Positions 19,239 through 28,613 are shown, counted from the first letter of the stretch. The stretch: 64,000 bases of DNA from Roseovarius amoyensis (GCF_003260265.1 NZ_QITQ01000008.1:1-64000); one strand, 5' to 3'. Numbers and translations are program-made. Notes: generated by a model not told the origin, from the letters alone.

Positions 19239-19818
19239 GGGCAAACTCCCTCAGCGCGGCCATAGCCTCCAATTGCATCGCGTCGCGACGGCGGCGCAGG
19301 AGCAGGTCGATCTCATCCGCGGAATCCAGAATGAACCGCGCCAGCCCGCGAATCTGCGCGAGGCGCAATTCGGAGAACTCGGCACGCGTGCCACCATCAG
19401 CCCCCTGCCCCATCCGGTTGGCCCGCGTCATCTGCTTGGCGATCTGTGCGACCCCATTGCCAACCTCGTGCAGAGAGGCGCGATAGCGCGCCAACTCTGC
19501 CGCCAACTGCGCGTCCGGAACGAACACCCCGCCTGCGGCCTGAATGAGCCGCCGCAGCCCCTCGGCCCGGCTCTCGATCCCCGCTTTCGCCAGCACCGCG
19601 TCAAGGGCCGCAAGCTCCGCAGCCGTGACCTTCACACTGACCGCTGAGACCGGGATCGCGGCATCCGTCTGGCGCTCGACATCGGCTTTCAGGACGTAGC
19701 GCACGGCCCGCGATGTGACCTCGAAACGCTCGGCCAGCTCGGACGTCGGCACACCCTCCGCGGCCTCGCGGACGATCTGCATCTTCTCGATCTCTGTCAG
19801 GCGTTTTGTTCGGGACAT
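19225..19818 (-). CDS. mobC: MobC-like relaxosome accessory protein
   Basis: A 197-residue DNA-binding accessory protein from the ATG at 19818 (MSRTKRLTEIEKMQIV). Residues about 5-45 form a helix-turn-helix (VPTSELAERFEVTSRAVRYVLK). The C-terminal half carries MobC-like features (GIESRAEGLRRLIQAAGG, then HEVGNGVAQIAKQMTRANRMG). It overlaps the relaxase start by 14 bases. Such proteins bind oriT next to the nick and load the relaxase; the probable oriT is just upstream. Confidence 0.82.
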   Translation of the reverse strand: MSRTKRLTEIEKMQIVREAAEGVPTSELAERFEVTSRAVRYVLKADVERQTDAAIPVSAVSVKVTAAELAALDAVLAKAGIESRAEGLRRLIQAAGGVFVPDAQLAAELARYRASLHEVGNGVAQIAKQMTRANRMGQGADGGTRAEFSELRLAQIRGLARFILDSADEIDLLLRRRRDAMQLEAMAALREFAHAAE

Positions 19819-19848
19819 GCGGAAGAAAGACCCCCTATTTCCTGCCAC

Positions 19849-19940
19849 CTTCCACCAAGGCTGCCCCTACCTTACGATAATATACCACGCTGTCAATTAT
19901 ATACTTACGTCGCGTTCAGTCTCAGGCAGCCTTGGTGTCC
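19849..19940. promoter_or_regulatory. Putative oriT / mob operon promoter with 13-bp inverted repeat
   Basis: Perfect inverted repeats CACCAAGGCTGCC (19853-19865) and GGCAGCCTTGGTG (19925-19937) flank a 59-base AT-rich core. The core holds a minus-strand TATAAT and a minus-strand TTGACA. It lies just upstream of mobC-virD2-virD4, the usual place for oriT and the mob promoter. Nick-site assignment is not possible by eye. Confidence 0.5.
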
Positions 19941-20372
19941 GTTTCCCCCGCGGCCCGAAGGGGCGCGGGCCTGCACCTCACCACCAGCACAGCCTCCAAC
20001 CTCAAAGGCCCCCTTCCCCAGCCCCGCCCGAGGGTCTGGCCGAACACGCATGTGTTCGGACGGAACCGCGGGCGGGCGCAAACCCCACCGACAGGACGGA
20101 CAGGCAGGGTCAAGGAGGGCCAGATTTGGCTTGCCAAATCTCTGCCGCAAAAACCAGGAGGCGACAGGTTTTTGGGGATGGCCCCCTTGAGGCTGACTGG
20201 CCGGTCTGTCGCGGCCTGATCATTCCGGGGGGAGTGCGTCTCTTGAACGCGCAGCGACCGGCACCAAGAGGAGGTCGCTGTAGGCGATCACACGCGCCGG
20301 TGACGGCATCCCTGGAACAGGGATCGGGCCGCCCCCGGATCGTCCTGGGGCGGCCCATCCTCGTCAGAGGAT
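19941..20372. other. Non-coding region with perfect hairpins
   Basis: No gene supported. Two perfect hairpins stand out: CCGAACAC-GCAT-GTGTTCGG (20040-20059) and AGATTTGGC-TT-GCCAAATCT (20122-20141). Neither is followed by a clear T-run, so neither looks like a simple terminator. They may be protein-binding sites or part of a transfer origin. Confidence 0.45.
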
Positions 20373-20579
20373 TCAGTCCTGGGGATCCTTTGCGCTCGGC
20401 GGGAACATCACCAGCTCCGAGACCGCGACCGGGAAGTCAAGCTTGAGGCTGAAGAACTCCGAGCCGTCCCCGTTGCGGGTGTTGCGGAACATCGCACCCA
20501 CGCGCTGAAAACGAGTGCGCTCCTGGCCATCGGTGTCGGTGAACTTGACGGGGACGGTGGCGACGTAGTGGTTGGTCAT
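20373..20579 (-). CDS. Small conserved plasmid protein, unknown function
   Basis: A 68-residue protein (MTNHYVATVPVKFTDTDGQERTRF...) with AAGGAG seven bases upstream of its ATG. The block VGAMFRNTRNGDGSEFFSLKLDFPVA looks like a small beta-rich domain, distantly reminiscent of DUF736, but I cannot assign a family. No signal peptide or membrane segment. A decayed relative lies on the opposite strand at 20790-20935. Confidence 0.6.
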   Translation of the reverse strand: MTNHYVATVPVKFTDTDGQERTRFQRVGAMFRNTRNGDGSEFFSLKLDFPVAVSELVMFPPSAKDPQD

Positions 20580-20789
20580 TTGGGTTACTCCTTGTTGCGA
20601 TGGGGATCACCCGGCACGGGGGCAAGAGGCCCGGTCGCAAGCGCAAATGCGGAGGGTCCGCGGCTAGCCGTGGAAGCCGTATTTGTGCTTGCCGAAGCGT
20701 GAGCTGAGGGCACGGACGGGCCGACCCCGTGCGATCCACATCTATGAGCAAAAAGGAGTGATCCGGATGACCCCTGCCACCACCCCGCC

Positions 20790-20935
20790 GCCACCATCCG
20801 CGTCCGCGTCCCGCCGAGCCTGGCCGGGGTGCTGACGGAGCCCGCCCGCGTGGATGCGATGTTCCAAAACACCACCCGAGGGACGCGCAAGTCTTCAGCC
20901 TCAAGTGCGACGTCTCGACCCCTCGCGTCTTGCCC
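20790..20935 (+). pseudogene. Degenerate relative of the 20373-20579 gene
   Basis: Frames here give pieces such as RVPPSLAGVL..ARVDAMFQNT and VFSLKCDVS, resembling the VGAMFRNTRN..FFSLKLDF block of the small gene at 20373-20579. Small insertions or deletions break the frame between the pieces. The match is short, so this is tentative. Confidence 0.35.
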
Positions 20936-21117
20936 CGCTGACGATGTGCGTGAGGTGCGCACCATCCCCAGCCCGTACCGATGCGGATGGGCCGCGCGCT
21001 GACGGACCGGGTAGAGGGATAACGGTGCTGGCCGCCGCAGACTGCCGATCACGCATGACCAATCGCACGCGCCATGAGACATGACGAAAGGGCCGCGCCA
21101 AGCGCGACCCCCTCTCT
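20936..21117. other. Non-coding gap
   Basis: Together with 20580-20789 this is about 390 bases around the degenerate relative with no supported gene. Several short G+C-rich frames are open, but none has a ribosome-binding site or recognisable content. Confidence 0.4.
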
Positions 21118-22047
21118 TCAATCCTGCGACGCCTTCTTCGCCGGGTCCGCAACCCGCATGACTGTCAGACCTTTCGCTTCCGCCTTCTGCCCGAGGTTCA
21201 GCGCGACCCCGTTGCCGCCGAAGAGTACAACCCCCGTCGCCGCGAACTTGTCGTCCAGCATTTCGTCGTTGCACTTGAACGGTGCCGCCCGCCCGTGCGC
21301 GGACCAGCGCGGATCGAAGCGCGCCTGCGCGACGCCGCGTGCCCGGGCCCACCGGGCCGCAATCATCTCCGCCCCGTGCTTGCCACCCTTGTGGCAGAGG
21401 AAGATCTCCTGGTTGCGGTTCTGCTTGATCCGTTCGCGAACCTTGTCGAGCGTGTTGAAGATCACATCGACATCGGTCCAGTCGGTGGCGCCTGAGACGA
21501 TCAGGGGCACCCCCTCGACTTTCGATTTCTCGGCAGTCTCGCGGTCGTGCTGCTCCAGCAGCTGCCGTGCCTCGAAGACCGCCCCGGTCTCTTGCGCCCG
21601 GACGCTTGCGCGCGACCCAGCTCCCGGGATGAAGGCGTGGCCCGTTTCGATCTCGTAGCATTCCGCCGCCGCCTCGCTCATCACCTCGATGGCGCTGACG
21701 ATCTCGCGCAGCTGCAGAAAGCGCGCCTGCGCCTCTTCGAGCGCGGTCTCGGCGATCTCCGATCCGTCATGGGATTTTGCCAGCGCGCCGATCTTGTCGG
21801 CGGTGCGGTCGACCTCCTTGCCAAGCGCCACCTTGCGCCGCTGGAGGATCGTCGCGAGCCCATGGGCCAGCGGTTCGATTTCCGCTTCAAGCCCGGTCCC
21901 GCGCAGCTGCCCGAGCAAAGCCTCGAAGCTCTCGCGGATGATGTGGTCGGTCAGGATGTTATCTTCCGGGATCGGCAGGTGGGCGTCCTTCTCGGTCAGC
22001 CCGAAAAGTTCGATGGTCTCGTAGGTGTTTGCGGTGTCGTAAGCCAT
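21118..22047 (-). CDS. DUF2493 (SLOG-like) domain protein
   Basis: A 309-residue protein from the ATG at 22047 (MAYDTANTYETIELFGL). Helical N-terminal half; the C-terminal half contains VPLIVSGATDWTDVDVIFNTLDKV and FLCHKGGKHGAEMIAARWARARGV. This is the DUF2493 Rossmann-like fold that I recall as related to the SLOG nucleotide-binding superfamily. This long form is common on alphaproteobacterial plasmids. Function unknown; a nucleotide- or nucleic-acid-related role is inference. Confidence 0.75.
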   Translation of the reverse strand: MAYDTANTYETIELFGLTEKDAHLPIPEDNILTDHIIRESFEALLGQLRGTGLEAEIEPLAHGLATILQRRKVALGKEVDRTADKIGALAKSHDGSEIAETALEEAQARFLQLREIVSAIEVMSEAAAECYEIETGHAFIPGAGSRASVRAQETGAVFEARQLLEQHDRETAEKSKVEGVPLIVSGATDWTDVDVIFNTLDKVRERIKQNRNQEIFLCHKGGKHGAEMIAARWARARGVAQARFDPRWSAHGRAAPFKCNDEMLDDKFAATGVVLFGGNGVALNLGQKAEAKGLTVMRVADPAKKASQD

Positions 22048-23002
22048 GTCTGGTCTCCAGTATTCGGTTCCTAGGCCACCACGTGAGTGTGGGGGCATGG
22101 CCGAATGCCTGGTTTCCGAATCTGCCCGGGTCAGGGACGGCGCAGCCGCCGGCTTGCCGGGCGCAAAAGTTTTCCGCGCGCAGCACCCGACACATGCGCG
22201 TCCTCACCCACGGGACCGCCCCGCGCCACGGGCGCCGCCCTCGCCGAAAAGTTTTGCGATCCTTGACGCGGGCTGATTTGGGGGCCATCCGGAGGATATG
22301 CTTCCACGCTCATGTGTGTGTGTTTTGACGGTAGGTTTGCCCGACCCGAGCAGGCAAACGGCTCGACCGGACGCGGGAGACGGATGGAGCGGCGGGATCG
22401 TTTTGGCCTCAGGCCAAAACAGACCAGAGCGCAATCCGGCGGAGCGGCCGGGGAGGGACGTGCTCGCGAGGCGGGCAAACCGGGGGCCTGGGTGCAACGC
22501 CGCGGTGAGGCCGCATGGCCGAATGCGCGACGGACCCAAGGGCCGTTCTCCCCTCCGACACGCGAAGCCGAGAAGGGGAGGCCGGAAGGCAAGTTGGAAC
22601 TGCTTTCCCAAAGAAGACTGGGGGAATTCTGAGTTTCAGTTGTAGAGGTCAAAAGCGGAACTTCGCTGCGGGACGAACGAACTGGTAAGATGCGGGACAA
22701 AGCGCCATTCGAGTGGCCTGCGTCGAGGAGGGCTTTCGGCACATTGCCGCCCTGCGTGCGCACCTCAGCGAATGGCTCCTTCGAACCTGCAACGCACTTT
22801 GATGGTGAGTGAACAAACTAACCAACAATGTGCGTCGATCGAGGAATTATTGTTGCAATGTCCCTGCCGACAACTGATTACAACCTCACGATGGTGGAAC
22901 CTGCGTTACCTCCGCGTAACCTTTAGAGATGGATCGGCAATCCTTCATGCGCTTACACTGATACCGCATCATTCAGACTGGCCAACTTCGGAGCTCAAAG
23001 AC
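22048..23002. other. Long G+C-rich non-coding region
   Basis: About 955 bases with no supported gene. It contains a near-perfect palindrome GTTTTGGCCT-C-AGGCCAAAAC (22400-22420). The phrase GCATGGCCGAATGC occurs twice (about 22094 and 22514). Short frames here have no ribosome-binding site and no recognisable protein. The right end must hold the promoter of the D-aminoacylase gene. Confidence 0.45.
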
Positions 23003-23013
23003 AGGAGGTGCCA

Positions 23014-24465
23014 ATGCAGGCAGATCTTATCATTCGCGGCGCGGAGATCATCGACGGTACGGGCGCTCCACGGCGCAAGGGCGATGTGGCCGTCACGGAC
23101 GATCGCATTGTCGCGACAGGCGATCTGCGGAACTGGTCGGCGGGGCGTGTGGTGGGCGGAAAAAGTCGGGTCGTTGCGCCGGGCTTCATCGATCCGCATG
23201 TTCACCATGACGCCGCATTGCTGACCCGCCCGGACATGGAGTTCATGACTTCGCAGGGCGTCACGACGGTGATCAACGGAAATTGCGGTTTCTCCGTCGC
23301 CCCGCTGAAGGACACAAGCGCCGTGCCCGAACCGCTGCGCATGGTCGTCGAGGACGAAAACTGCCTTTTTTCGACATTCGCAGCCTACCGCGACCGGCTG
23401 ATGTCCGAGCCTTCAGCGGTCAATGCCGCCTGCCTGATCGGGCACACGACGCTCCGGATAAACGAGGTGCCGGACCTGGGGCGGCCAGCAGACCCCGGGC
23501 AGGTCCAGGCGATGAGCCGCAGCCTCGATCAGGCGCTGGCCGAGGGGGCGATCGGACTTTCGACTGGCACGTACTATCCGCCTTCGCGCGCCGCGCCGAT
23601 CAGTGAGCTGATCGCACTTGCCCGGATTGCGCAGGCGCATGGCAAACTTTACGTCACGCATATGCGGGACGAAGCCGACCGGGTTGTCGAAGCGCTGGAG
23701 GAAACATTTCAAGTGGGTCGCGAAAGCGGCTGCGGCGTCCATGTATCGCACCACAAATGTGCGGGGCTCGCCAACCATGGAAAGTCCGAGATCACGCTGC
23801 GGATGATTGACCAAGCCATTAAGACGCAGGACGTCGGGCTGGACACAACGCCCTGGGTCGCCTCCTCGACGATCCTCGATTCAGGTCGCCACAAGCAGGC
23901 CACGCGGGTGATGATCGCCGAGAGCGAGCCCCATCCCGAGTTCGCCGGGCGCGACCTCGACGACGTTGCGCGGCTGTGGAACACGGATATCGACGACGCC
24001 TTGCAGCGCCTGCTGCCGGCAATGGGCATCTTCTTCATCATGGACGAGGCGGATGTACAGCGGATCATGTCTTATGAGCACACGATGATCTGTTCCGACG
24101 GCATACCTGGCGGCTCGCATCCTCATCCGCGGGTCTGGGGAACCTTCCCGCGGGTCCTCGGCCGTTACGCTCGCGACCTAGGCCTGTTCACGATGGAAGA
24201 GTCCGTGCGGCGAATGACGTCCATGCCCGCAGACCGCTTCGGGCTGGGAGGGCGGGGTCGTATCGCGGTCGGGGCCTTCGCCGACCTTGTCATATTCGAC
24301 CCGGCAAACATCTCCGAAGGCGCGACGTTCGAACGCCCCATCGCCCCAGCGAAGGGGATTGACAGGGTCATGGTCAATGGACGCGAAGTCTGGGTCGACG
24401 GCCGCAAGACCGGAGCCCGTCCGGGGCGCCCGCTCGAGCAGACCGCGCCGGTCAAAGTGGTCTGA
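23014..24465 (+). CDS. N-acyl-D-amino-acid deacylase (D-aminoacylase)
   Basis: Zinc amidohydrolase releasing D-amino acids from N-acyl-D-amino acids, 483 residues. Start ATG 23014 has a strong AGGAGG at 23003-23008. Motifs: HVH in GFIDPHVHHD (62-64), the Cys ligand in NGNCGFS (Cys91), THMRDE, HVSHHK (metal-binding His region), SDGIPGGSHPHPR with the catalytic Asp, and the composite beta-sandwich ends (GVAVTDDRI-like start; GAFADLVIFDP near the C-terminus). It faces the other catabolic genes convergently, but the gene content is of one theme. Confidence 0.88.
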   Translation: MQADLIIRGAEIIDGTGAPRRKGDVAVTDDRIVATGDLRNWSAGRVVGGKSRVVAPGFIDPHVHHDAALLTRPDMEFMTSQGVTTVINGNCGFSVAPLKDTSAVPEPLRMVVEDENCLFSTFAAYRDRLMSEPSAVNAACLIGHTTLRINEVPDLGRPADPGQVQAMSRSLDQALAEGAIGLSTGTYYPPSRAAPISELIALARIAQAHGKLYVTHMRDEADRVVEALEETFQVGRESGCGVHVSHHKCAGLANHGKSEITLRMIDQAIKTQDVGLDTTPWVASSTILDSGRHKQATRVMIAESEPHPEFAGRDLDDVARLWNTDIDDALQRLLPAMGIFFIMDEADVQRIMSYEHTMICSDGIPGGSHPHPRVWGTFPRVLGRYARDLGLFTMEESVRRMTSMPADRFGLGGRGRIAVGAFADLVIFDPANISEGATFERPIAPAKGIDRVMVNGREVWVDGRKTGARPGRPLEQTAPVKVV

Positions 24466-24484
24466 CGCGATGTCGGTTCCGCTC

Positions 24485-25645
24485 TTAGGGCAAGGGTGAG
24501 CCGATTTCGAGCGTGTCCAGAACCCGACTGAGGAAAGCATCGCATTGATCAAGTTCGGTCGCCTTAATGTATTCGTCGGCCCTGTGAGCGCGGGCAATAT
24601 CGCCCGGCCCGCAAACGAGAACTTGAACGCCGAGATCCGCTATGACGCCGCCGTCGGTACCGTAATCGACCTTGCCCTCGGGCCGTTTGCCACCGATGCC
24701 GACGAGGAAATCGATGGCGGCCCGACTGTCCATGTCAAAGCCGGGATATCGATTGAATTCTTTGATCTTTACCGACGCCTCGGGCCGTCGCTGAGCCGCA
24801 TCATCGGCGATCTTCGCGGCGGCACGCGAGATGCGTCCGAGTAAGGCGTCGAGATCCTCCGCCGCGATGTGGCGGATCTCAAATTCGAGCGTTGCGGCCT
24901 CCGGTATCATGTTTAGCGCGTCGCCGCCTGAGAGGTTGCCCACGTGGACCGTCGAATAGGGAACGGCATAACCCTCTGCCTTTCGGCCCTTCTCGGCAAT
25001 TTCCTGCTGCAAGTCCCGCAGCACGCCGATGAAGTCGCAGGCGAGGTGCAGGGCGTTGACGTGGTCGGGCGCGCTGGCGGAATGCCCTGCGGATCCGGTG
25101 AACCGGACACGCAGGGATACCTTTCCCTTGTGGCCGTTCACGATCCGCATCGAAGTCGGTTCGCCCACGATACAAAGTTCGGGCAGACCGATCGTCCGGT
25201 CGAGCGCGCCTGCCATCTCGGCTATGCCCACGCAGCCGGCTTCCTCGTCGTAGGAAAGCGCAAGCTTCAGTGGCTTCCCGAGTGGGCGCCTCGACGCCTC
25301 CGCCATCGCGCGTATCGCCGCGGAGGCAAAGCCCTTCATGTCCGAGGTGCCGCGTCCGTAGATCCTGCCGTCGCGTTCTGTGGCGACAAAAGGGTCGCTG
25401 CTCCACGGTTGTCCCGCCGTCGGCACGACATCGAGATGCGCCGAAAGCATGATGCCGCCCGGTCCTGCGGGCCCGGTCGATGCGAAGAGACCCGCGCGAC
25501 CGCCGCCCGGCGCCTCGAGCCGATGGCACGTCACGCCGAGAGGGGCAAGCAGCGAAATCGCGTAGTCGGTGACCCCGGCATAGGCCTCGGCGGTGAAAAC
25601 CGAGGGGAAGGCGATCAGCCGGTCTAGTATCTCTCGGGTCTGCAT
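24485..25645 (-). CDS. M20 family deacylase (acetylornithine deacetylase-like)
   Basis: Zinc-dependent amidohydrolase of 386 residues. Metal ligands: H70 and D72 in SAHLDVVP, D102 in GRGTSDMKG, the catalytic E134-E135 pair in SYDEEAG, a Glu in CIVGEPTS, and the C-terminal His near ARAHRADEY. The dimerisation domain carries GSAGHSASAPDHVNALH. It resembles ArgE, but the setting (D-aminoacylase, racemase, peptide transporter) suggests that its substrate is an N-acyl-L-amino acid or modified dipeptide rather than an arginine intermediate. It is last in the minus-strand transporter operon. Confidence 0.85.
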   Translation of the reverse strand: MQTREILDRLIAFPSVFTAEAYAGVTDYAISLLAPLGVTCHRLEAPGGGRAGLFASTGPAGPGGIMLSAHLDVVPTAGQPWSSDPFVATERDGRIYGRGTSDMKGFASAAIRAMAEASRRPLGKPLKLALSYDEEAGCVGIAEMAGALDRTIGLPELCIVGEPTSMRIVNGHKGKVSLRVRFTGSAGHSASAPDHVNALHLACDFIGVLRDLQQEIAEKGRKAEGYAVPYSTVHVGNLSGGDALNMIPEAATLEFEIRHIAAEDLDALLGRISRAAAKIADDAAQRRPEASVKIKEFNRYPGFDMDSRAAIDFLVGIGGKRPEGKVDYGTDGGVIADLGVQVLVCGPGDIARAHRADEYIKATELDQCDAFLSRVLDTLEIGSPLP

Positions 25646-25648
25646 CCT

Positions 25649-26590
25649 TCATTCCTTGGCTGCAAAGGGAATCCGGGCCTCGGACTGACCGCTCAGCCGG
25701 ATGATGTGACCGTCTTCGACAAGGACGTTCGGCTCCATCGTCGTGTGGCCGAGCAACTGGCCGTTCCTAACGACGGCGGCACCCAGATAGATGGCCGCGC
25801 AGGCATGGCGGCCGGTCAGGATGCGCGCGTCCGTTGTCTTGACCAACATGGCGACGTCGTCCGGCCCAAGGATCACCTGGTTCGCTTCCGACAGGGCAAG
25901 CGGTGTACCCGTCCGAACGACGGCATGACCTGCCGGGCTGCTCGGCGGCGCCATTGTCTCGATCGCGATCGCCGCCACGAGCGGGGCGAGATCGGCGGCA
26001 GGCCGGATCGCGTTGTGAAGGACGCAGACCGCCGCCTCTTTGGAAGCACGCGTTGCCGTACCGAGATCCGGGCGCGCGGCGACAAGGCTGCTGTTCAGGG
26101 CCGCAATGCCCCGTGATGGCCCGAGAGCAATCATGCCCGCATCGGCATCGGGATCCGCGTTAAGGACTCGCTGTAGGGACTGTTCCGCGCTCAGTCCCTC
26201 CGCCATAGCTGACAGGACCGCCTCGTTGACGGGTCGGCCATCAGATCCGGGCATATTCGGCAGCCGATGGCCAGTGACAAGGCCAGCCTCAGAGGCGGCG
26301 AGGAACTGGCTAAGAGGTGCCGGGCGGTCGGGCCCGCTTGACATCAGCGCCGCGAAGCGCGCCGACGCCACCTCGGGTGGTGGTGGGCCGCCGGTGGTCT
26401 CGCCGTCAGTGAACAATGTCGCGGAGCCGCCTCTCTGGGTTTCGGCACGGATGACGCGGCCGTCGGCCGTGAGCACGGCGAAGACGGCGAACCCCCCGAT
26501 TGCGCCATGGCCAACCGCCTCTGCTGCGGCAAGTGCACGAAACACCGCCAGCCCCGCGTTCGGGCCGGCTGCGCCGATGCCGATAGTCAT
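25649..26590 (-). CDS. DUF6963-like, possibly Ntn-hydrolase-related protein
   Basis: A 313-residue protein from the ATG at 26590 ([13 protein letters not shown]), overlapping the upstream ATPase stop. The section GLSAEQSLQRVLNADPDADAGMIALGPSRGIAALNSS closely follows the layout of DUF1028-type Ntn-hydrolase-like proteins. I recall this family as DUF6963, function unknown. No signal peptide. Its location between the transporter and deacylase genes suggests an amide- or peptide-related role, which is inference. Confidence 0.65.
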   Translation of the reverse strand: MTIGIGAAGPNAGLAVFRALAAAEAVGHGAIGGFAVFAVLTADGRVIRAETQRGGSATLFTDGETTGGPPPPEVASARFAALMSSGPDRPAPLSQFLAASEAGLVTGHRLPNMPGSDGRPVNEAVLSAMAEGLSAEQSLQRVLNADPDADAGMIALGPSRGIAALNSSLVAARPDLGTATRASKEAAVCVLHNAIRPAADLAPLVAAIAIETMAPPSSPAGHAVVRTGTPLALSEANQVILGPDDVAMLVKTTDARILTGRHACAAIYLGAAVVRNGQLLGHTTMEPNVLVEDGHIIRLSGQSEARIPFAAKE

Positions 26591-27573
26591 GCAACCGCCT
26601 CGCGCGCTCGGACGTGGCAGGCCACGCGGTGGTCGGATGGCAGCAACGTCGTGTCGGGCATGGCTCTTGCGCAGCCGTCCTCGGCGATCGGGCAACGAGT
26701 GCGGAAAGGGCAGCCGGACGGGGGGTCGATGGGGCTTGGCACGTCGCCCTTCAGAACGATCCGCTGGCGGTCCCTTGAGGTCGGATCGGCAATAGGTACA
26801 GCTGAGAGAAGCGCCTGGGTGTAAGGGTGTTTGGGATTGCGGAAAATCTCGTCACGCGGTCCGCTTTCCACGAGGCGACCCAGATACATGACCGCCACCC
26901 GGTGACTGATGTGTTCCACCACGCTCATGTCATGGGAGATGAAGAGCATCGCGAGACCCATCTCTTTCTGAAGCCGAATCAGGAGATTGATGACCGAGGC
27001 CTGGATCGAGACATCGAGCGCAGAGACCGGTTCGTCGGCGATGATGAGGTCCGGTTTTACGACGAGGGCGCGCGCGATCGAAAGGCGCTGGCGTTGGCCG
27101 CCGGAGAACTCATGGGCGAACCGGCTCATCTGATCCGGCCGGAGGCCCACTTTGCGGAAGGTTTCTGCGACCACGCGGTCCTTCTCGGCCCCCGAGGCAA
27201 GACCGTGAATGGTCAGGGGCTCACCCACGATCGCTCCCGCGGTCATCCGCGGATTGAGCGAGGAGAAGGGATCCTGGAAAATTGTTTGAACCTTTCTCCA
27301 CACCGGCTTCATGCGGGCGCGGCTCAGGGGTGCGATGTCCCTGCCGTCGATCAGGATGCTGCCTTCGGAAGGATCGTGCAGTTTCATGATCGTCTTGCCG
27401 ACGGTCGACTTGCCGCAGCCCGACTCCCCGACCAGCGCCAGCGTTTCGCCGGGGCGGATCTGGAGCGATACTCCATTGACGGCCGAGAGAAACTTTTTCG
27501 GTCCGAAGAGCCCGCCTTTCACCGGAAACCGCTTCACCAGAGCATTGAGTTCGAGGATGGGGGTGGATGTCAT
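26587..27573 (-). CDS. dppF: Oligopeptide-type ABC transporter ATP-binding protein (DppF-like)
   Basis: Second ATPase of a Dpp/Opp-type importer, 328 residues from the ATG at 27573, which overlaps the dppD-like stop. Walker [10 protein letters not shown], signature [14 protein letters not shown], Walker [13 protein letters not shown] and switch His in [11 protein letters not shown] are all present. The C-terminal oligopeptide-transporter extension ([15 protein letters not shown] and the cysteine-rich [15 protein letters not shown]) is typical of OppF/DppF and may bind an Fe-S cluster. Confidence 0.92.
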   Translation of the reverse strand: MTSTPILELNALVKRFPVKGGLFGPKKFLSAVNGVSLQIRPGETLALVGESGCGKSTVGKTIMKLHDPSEGSILIDGRDIAPLSRARMKPVWRKVQTIFQDPFSSLNPRMTAGAIVGEPLTIHGLASGAEKDRVVAETFRKVGLRPDQMSRFAHEFSGGQRQRLSIARALVVKPDLIIADEPVSALDVSIQASVINLLIRLQKEMGLAMLFISHDMSVVEHISHRVAVMYLGRLVESGPRDEIFRNPKHPYTQALLSAVPIADPTSRDRQRIVLKGDVPSPIDPPSGCPFRTRCPIAEDGCARAMPDTTLLPSDHRVACHVRAREAVA

Positions 27574-28613
27574 GCCAAGGGCTCCAGCTTTTCGGAATGC
27601 CAGCAAGCGGTGAAGTGCCCGGGTTCCGCCTCTTCGAACGGCGGATTCTCGGCCCGGCAGCGGTCGGTCGCGAATCGGCAGCGGTCGGAGAAGCGGCAAC
27701 CGGGAGGCAGCGCGTCGAGTGAGGGCACAACGCCGGGGATCTCGGCCAGTTCCGCCGATCCGACCGGCCCAGCGTGGCCCAGCACGGGCAGCGAGCGGAG
27801 AAGGCCAAGTGTGTAGGGATGCTTCGGCCGGGCAAAGATTCTGTCCACACGGCCCTCTTCCACCTTACGCCCGCAATACATCACAATAACCCGATCGGCC
27901 ATTTCCGCCACCACGCCCATATCGTGGGTGATCAGAACGATCGACGCGCCGGTCCGGTCGCGGAGATTCCGCATCAGCTCCAGGATCTGCGCCTGGATCG
28001 TGACGTCGAGGGCGGTCGTCGGCTCGTCGGCGATCAGGATGCGCGGATCGCATGACATGGAGATGGCGATCATGATCCTTTGCAGCATTCCTCCGGAATA
28101 CTGGTGCGGATAGTCCTTTAGCCGCGCCTCGGGGGCTGGGATGCTGACGCGGCGCATCATCTCGATGGCGCGTTTTTTCGCTTCTTCGCGGCTGAGGCCG
28201 AGATGCTGGATGATGCCCTCGGTCATCTGGCGCCCGATCGAGAGAACAGGGTTGAGAGAGGTCAGCGGCTCCTGAAAGATCATCGAAAGGCCAGCCCCCC
28301 GAAGCTTGCGCATTTCGCGATCCGAAAGCGTGGCCAGATCGCGCCCCTCAAACAGGATCCGGCCCTCGGCGATATGCCCGGTCGGGTAGGGCAATAGACC
28401 CATGATCGAGAGGGAGGTGACGCTCTTGCCCGAGCCGGACTCTCCCACGATGGAGAGGATCTCGCCCTTCTTCAGGTCGAAGGACATCCCGTCGACCGCG
28501 CGAACGCTGCCTTTCTTGCCCCGGAACTCGGTGGAGAGGTCCTGCACGGACAGTACTGTCTCGCGGGAGTCGGCCGCCGGGACCGTGTGTTCAGTTTCGG
28601 CTACGTCATTCAT
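27570..28613 (-). CDS. dppD: Oligopeptide-type ABC transporter ATP-binding protein (DppD-like)
   Basis: First ATPase of the importer, 347 residues. Walker A GESGSGKSV, signature YSGGMLQRIMIAISM, Walker B LIADEPTTALD, switch His in LITHDMGVVAEM. The C-terminal segment PYTLGLLRSLP and GCRFSDRCRFATDRC matches OppD/DppD. Note that the signature has ML instead of the usual RQ. Start at ATG 28613, overlapping the permease stop (TGATGA). Confidence 0.92.
   Translation of the reverse strand: MNDVAETEHTVPAADSRETVLSVQDLSTEFRGKKGSVRAVDGMSFDLKKGEILSIVGESGSGKSVTSLSIMGLLPYPTGHIAEGRILFEGRDLATLSDREMRKLRGAGLSMIFQEPLTSLNPVLSIGRQMTEGIIQHLGLSREEAKKRAIEMMRRVSIPAPEARLKDYPHQYSGGMLQRIMIAISMSCDPRILIADEPTTALDVTIQAQILELMRNLRDRTGASIVLITHDMGVVAEMADRVIVMYCGRKVEEGRVDRIFARPKHPYTLGLLRSLPVLGHAGPVGSAELAEIPGVVPSLDALPPGCRFSDRCRFATDRCRAENPPFEEAEPGHFTACWHSEKLEPLA

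Noticed and set aside
22298..22645. Several overlapping open frames on both strands
   Set aside because: High G+C produces long frames by chance; none has a ribosome-binding site or family-like pattern.
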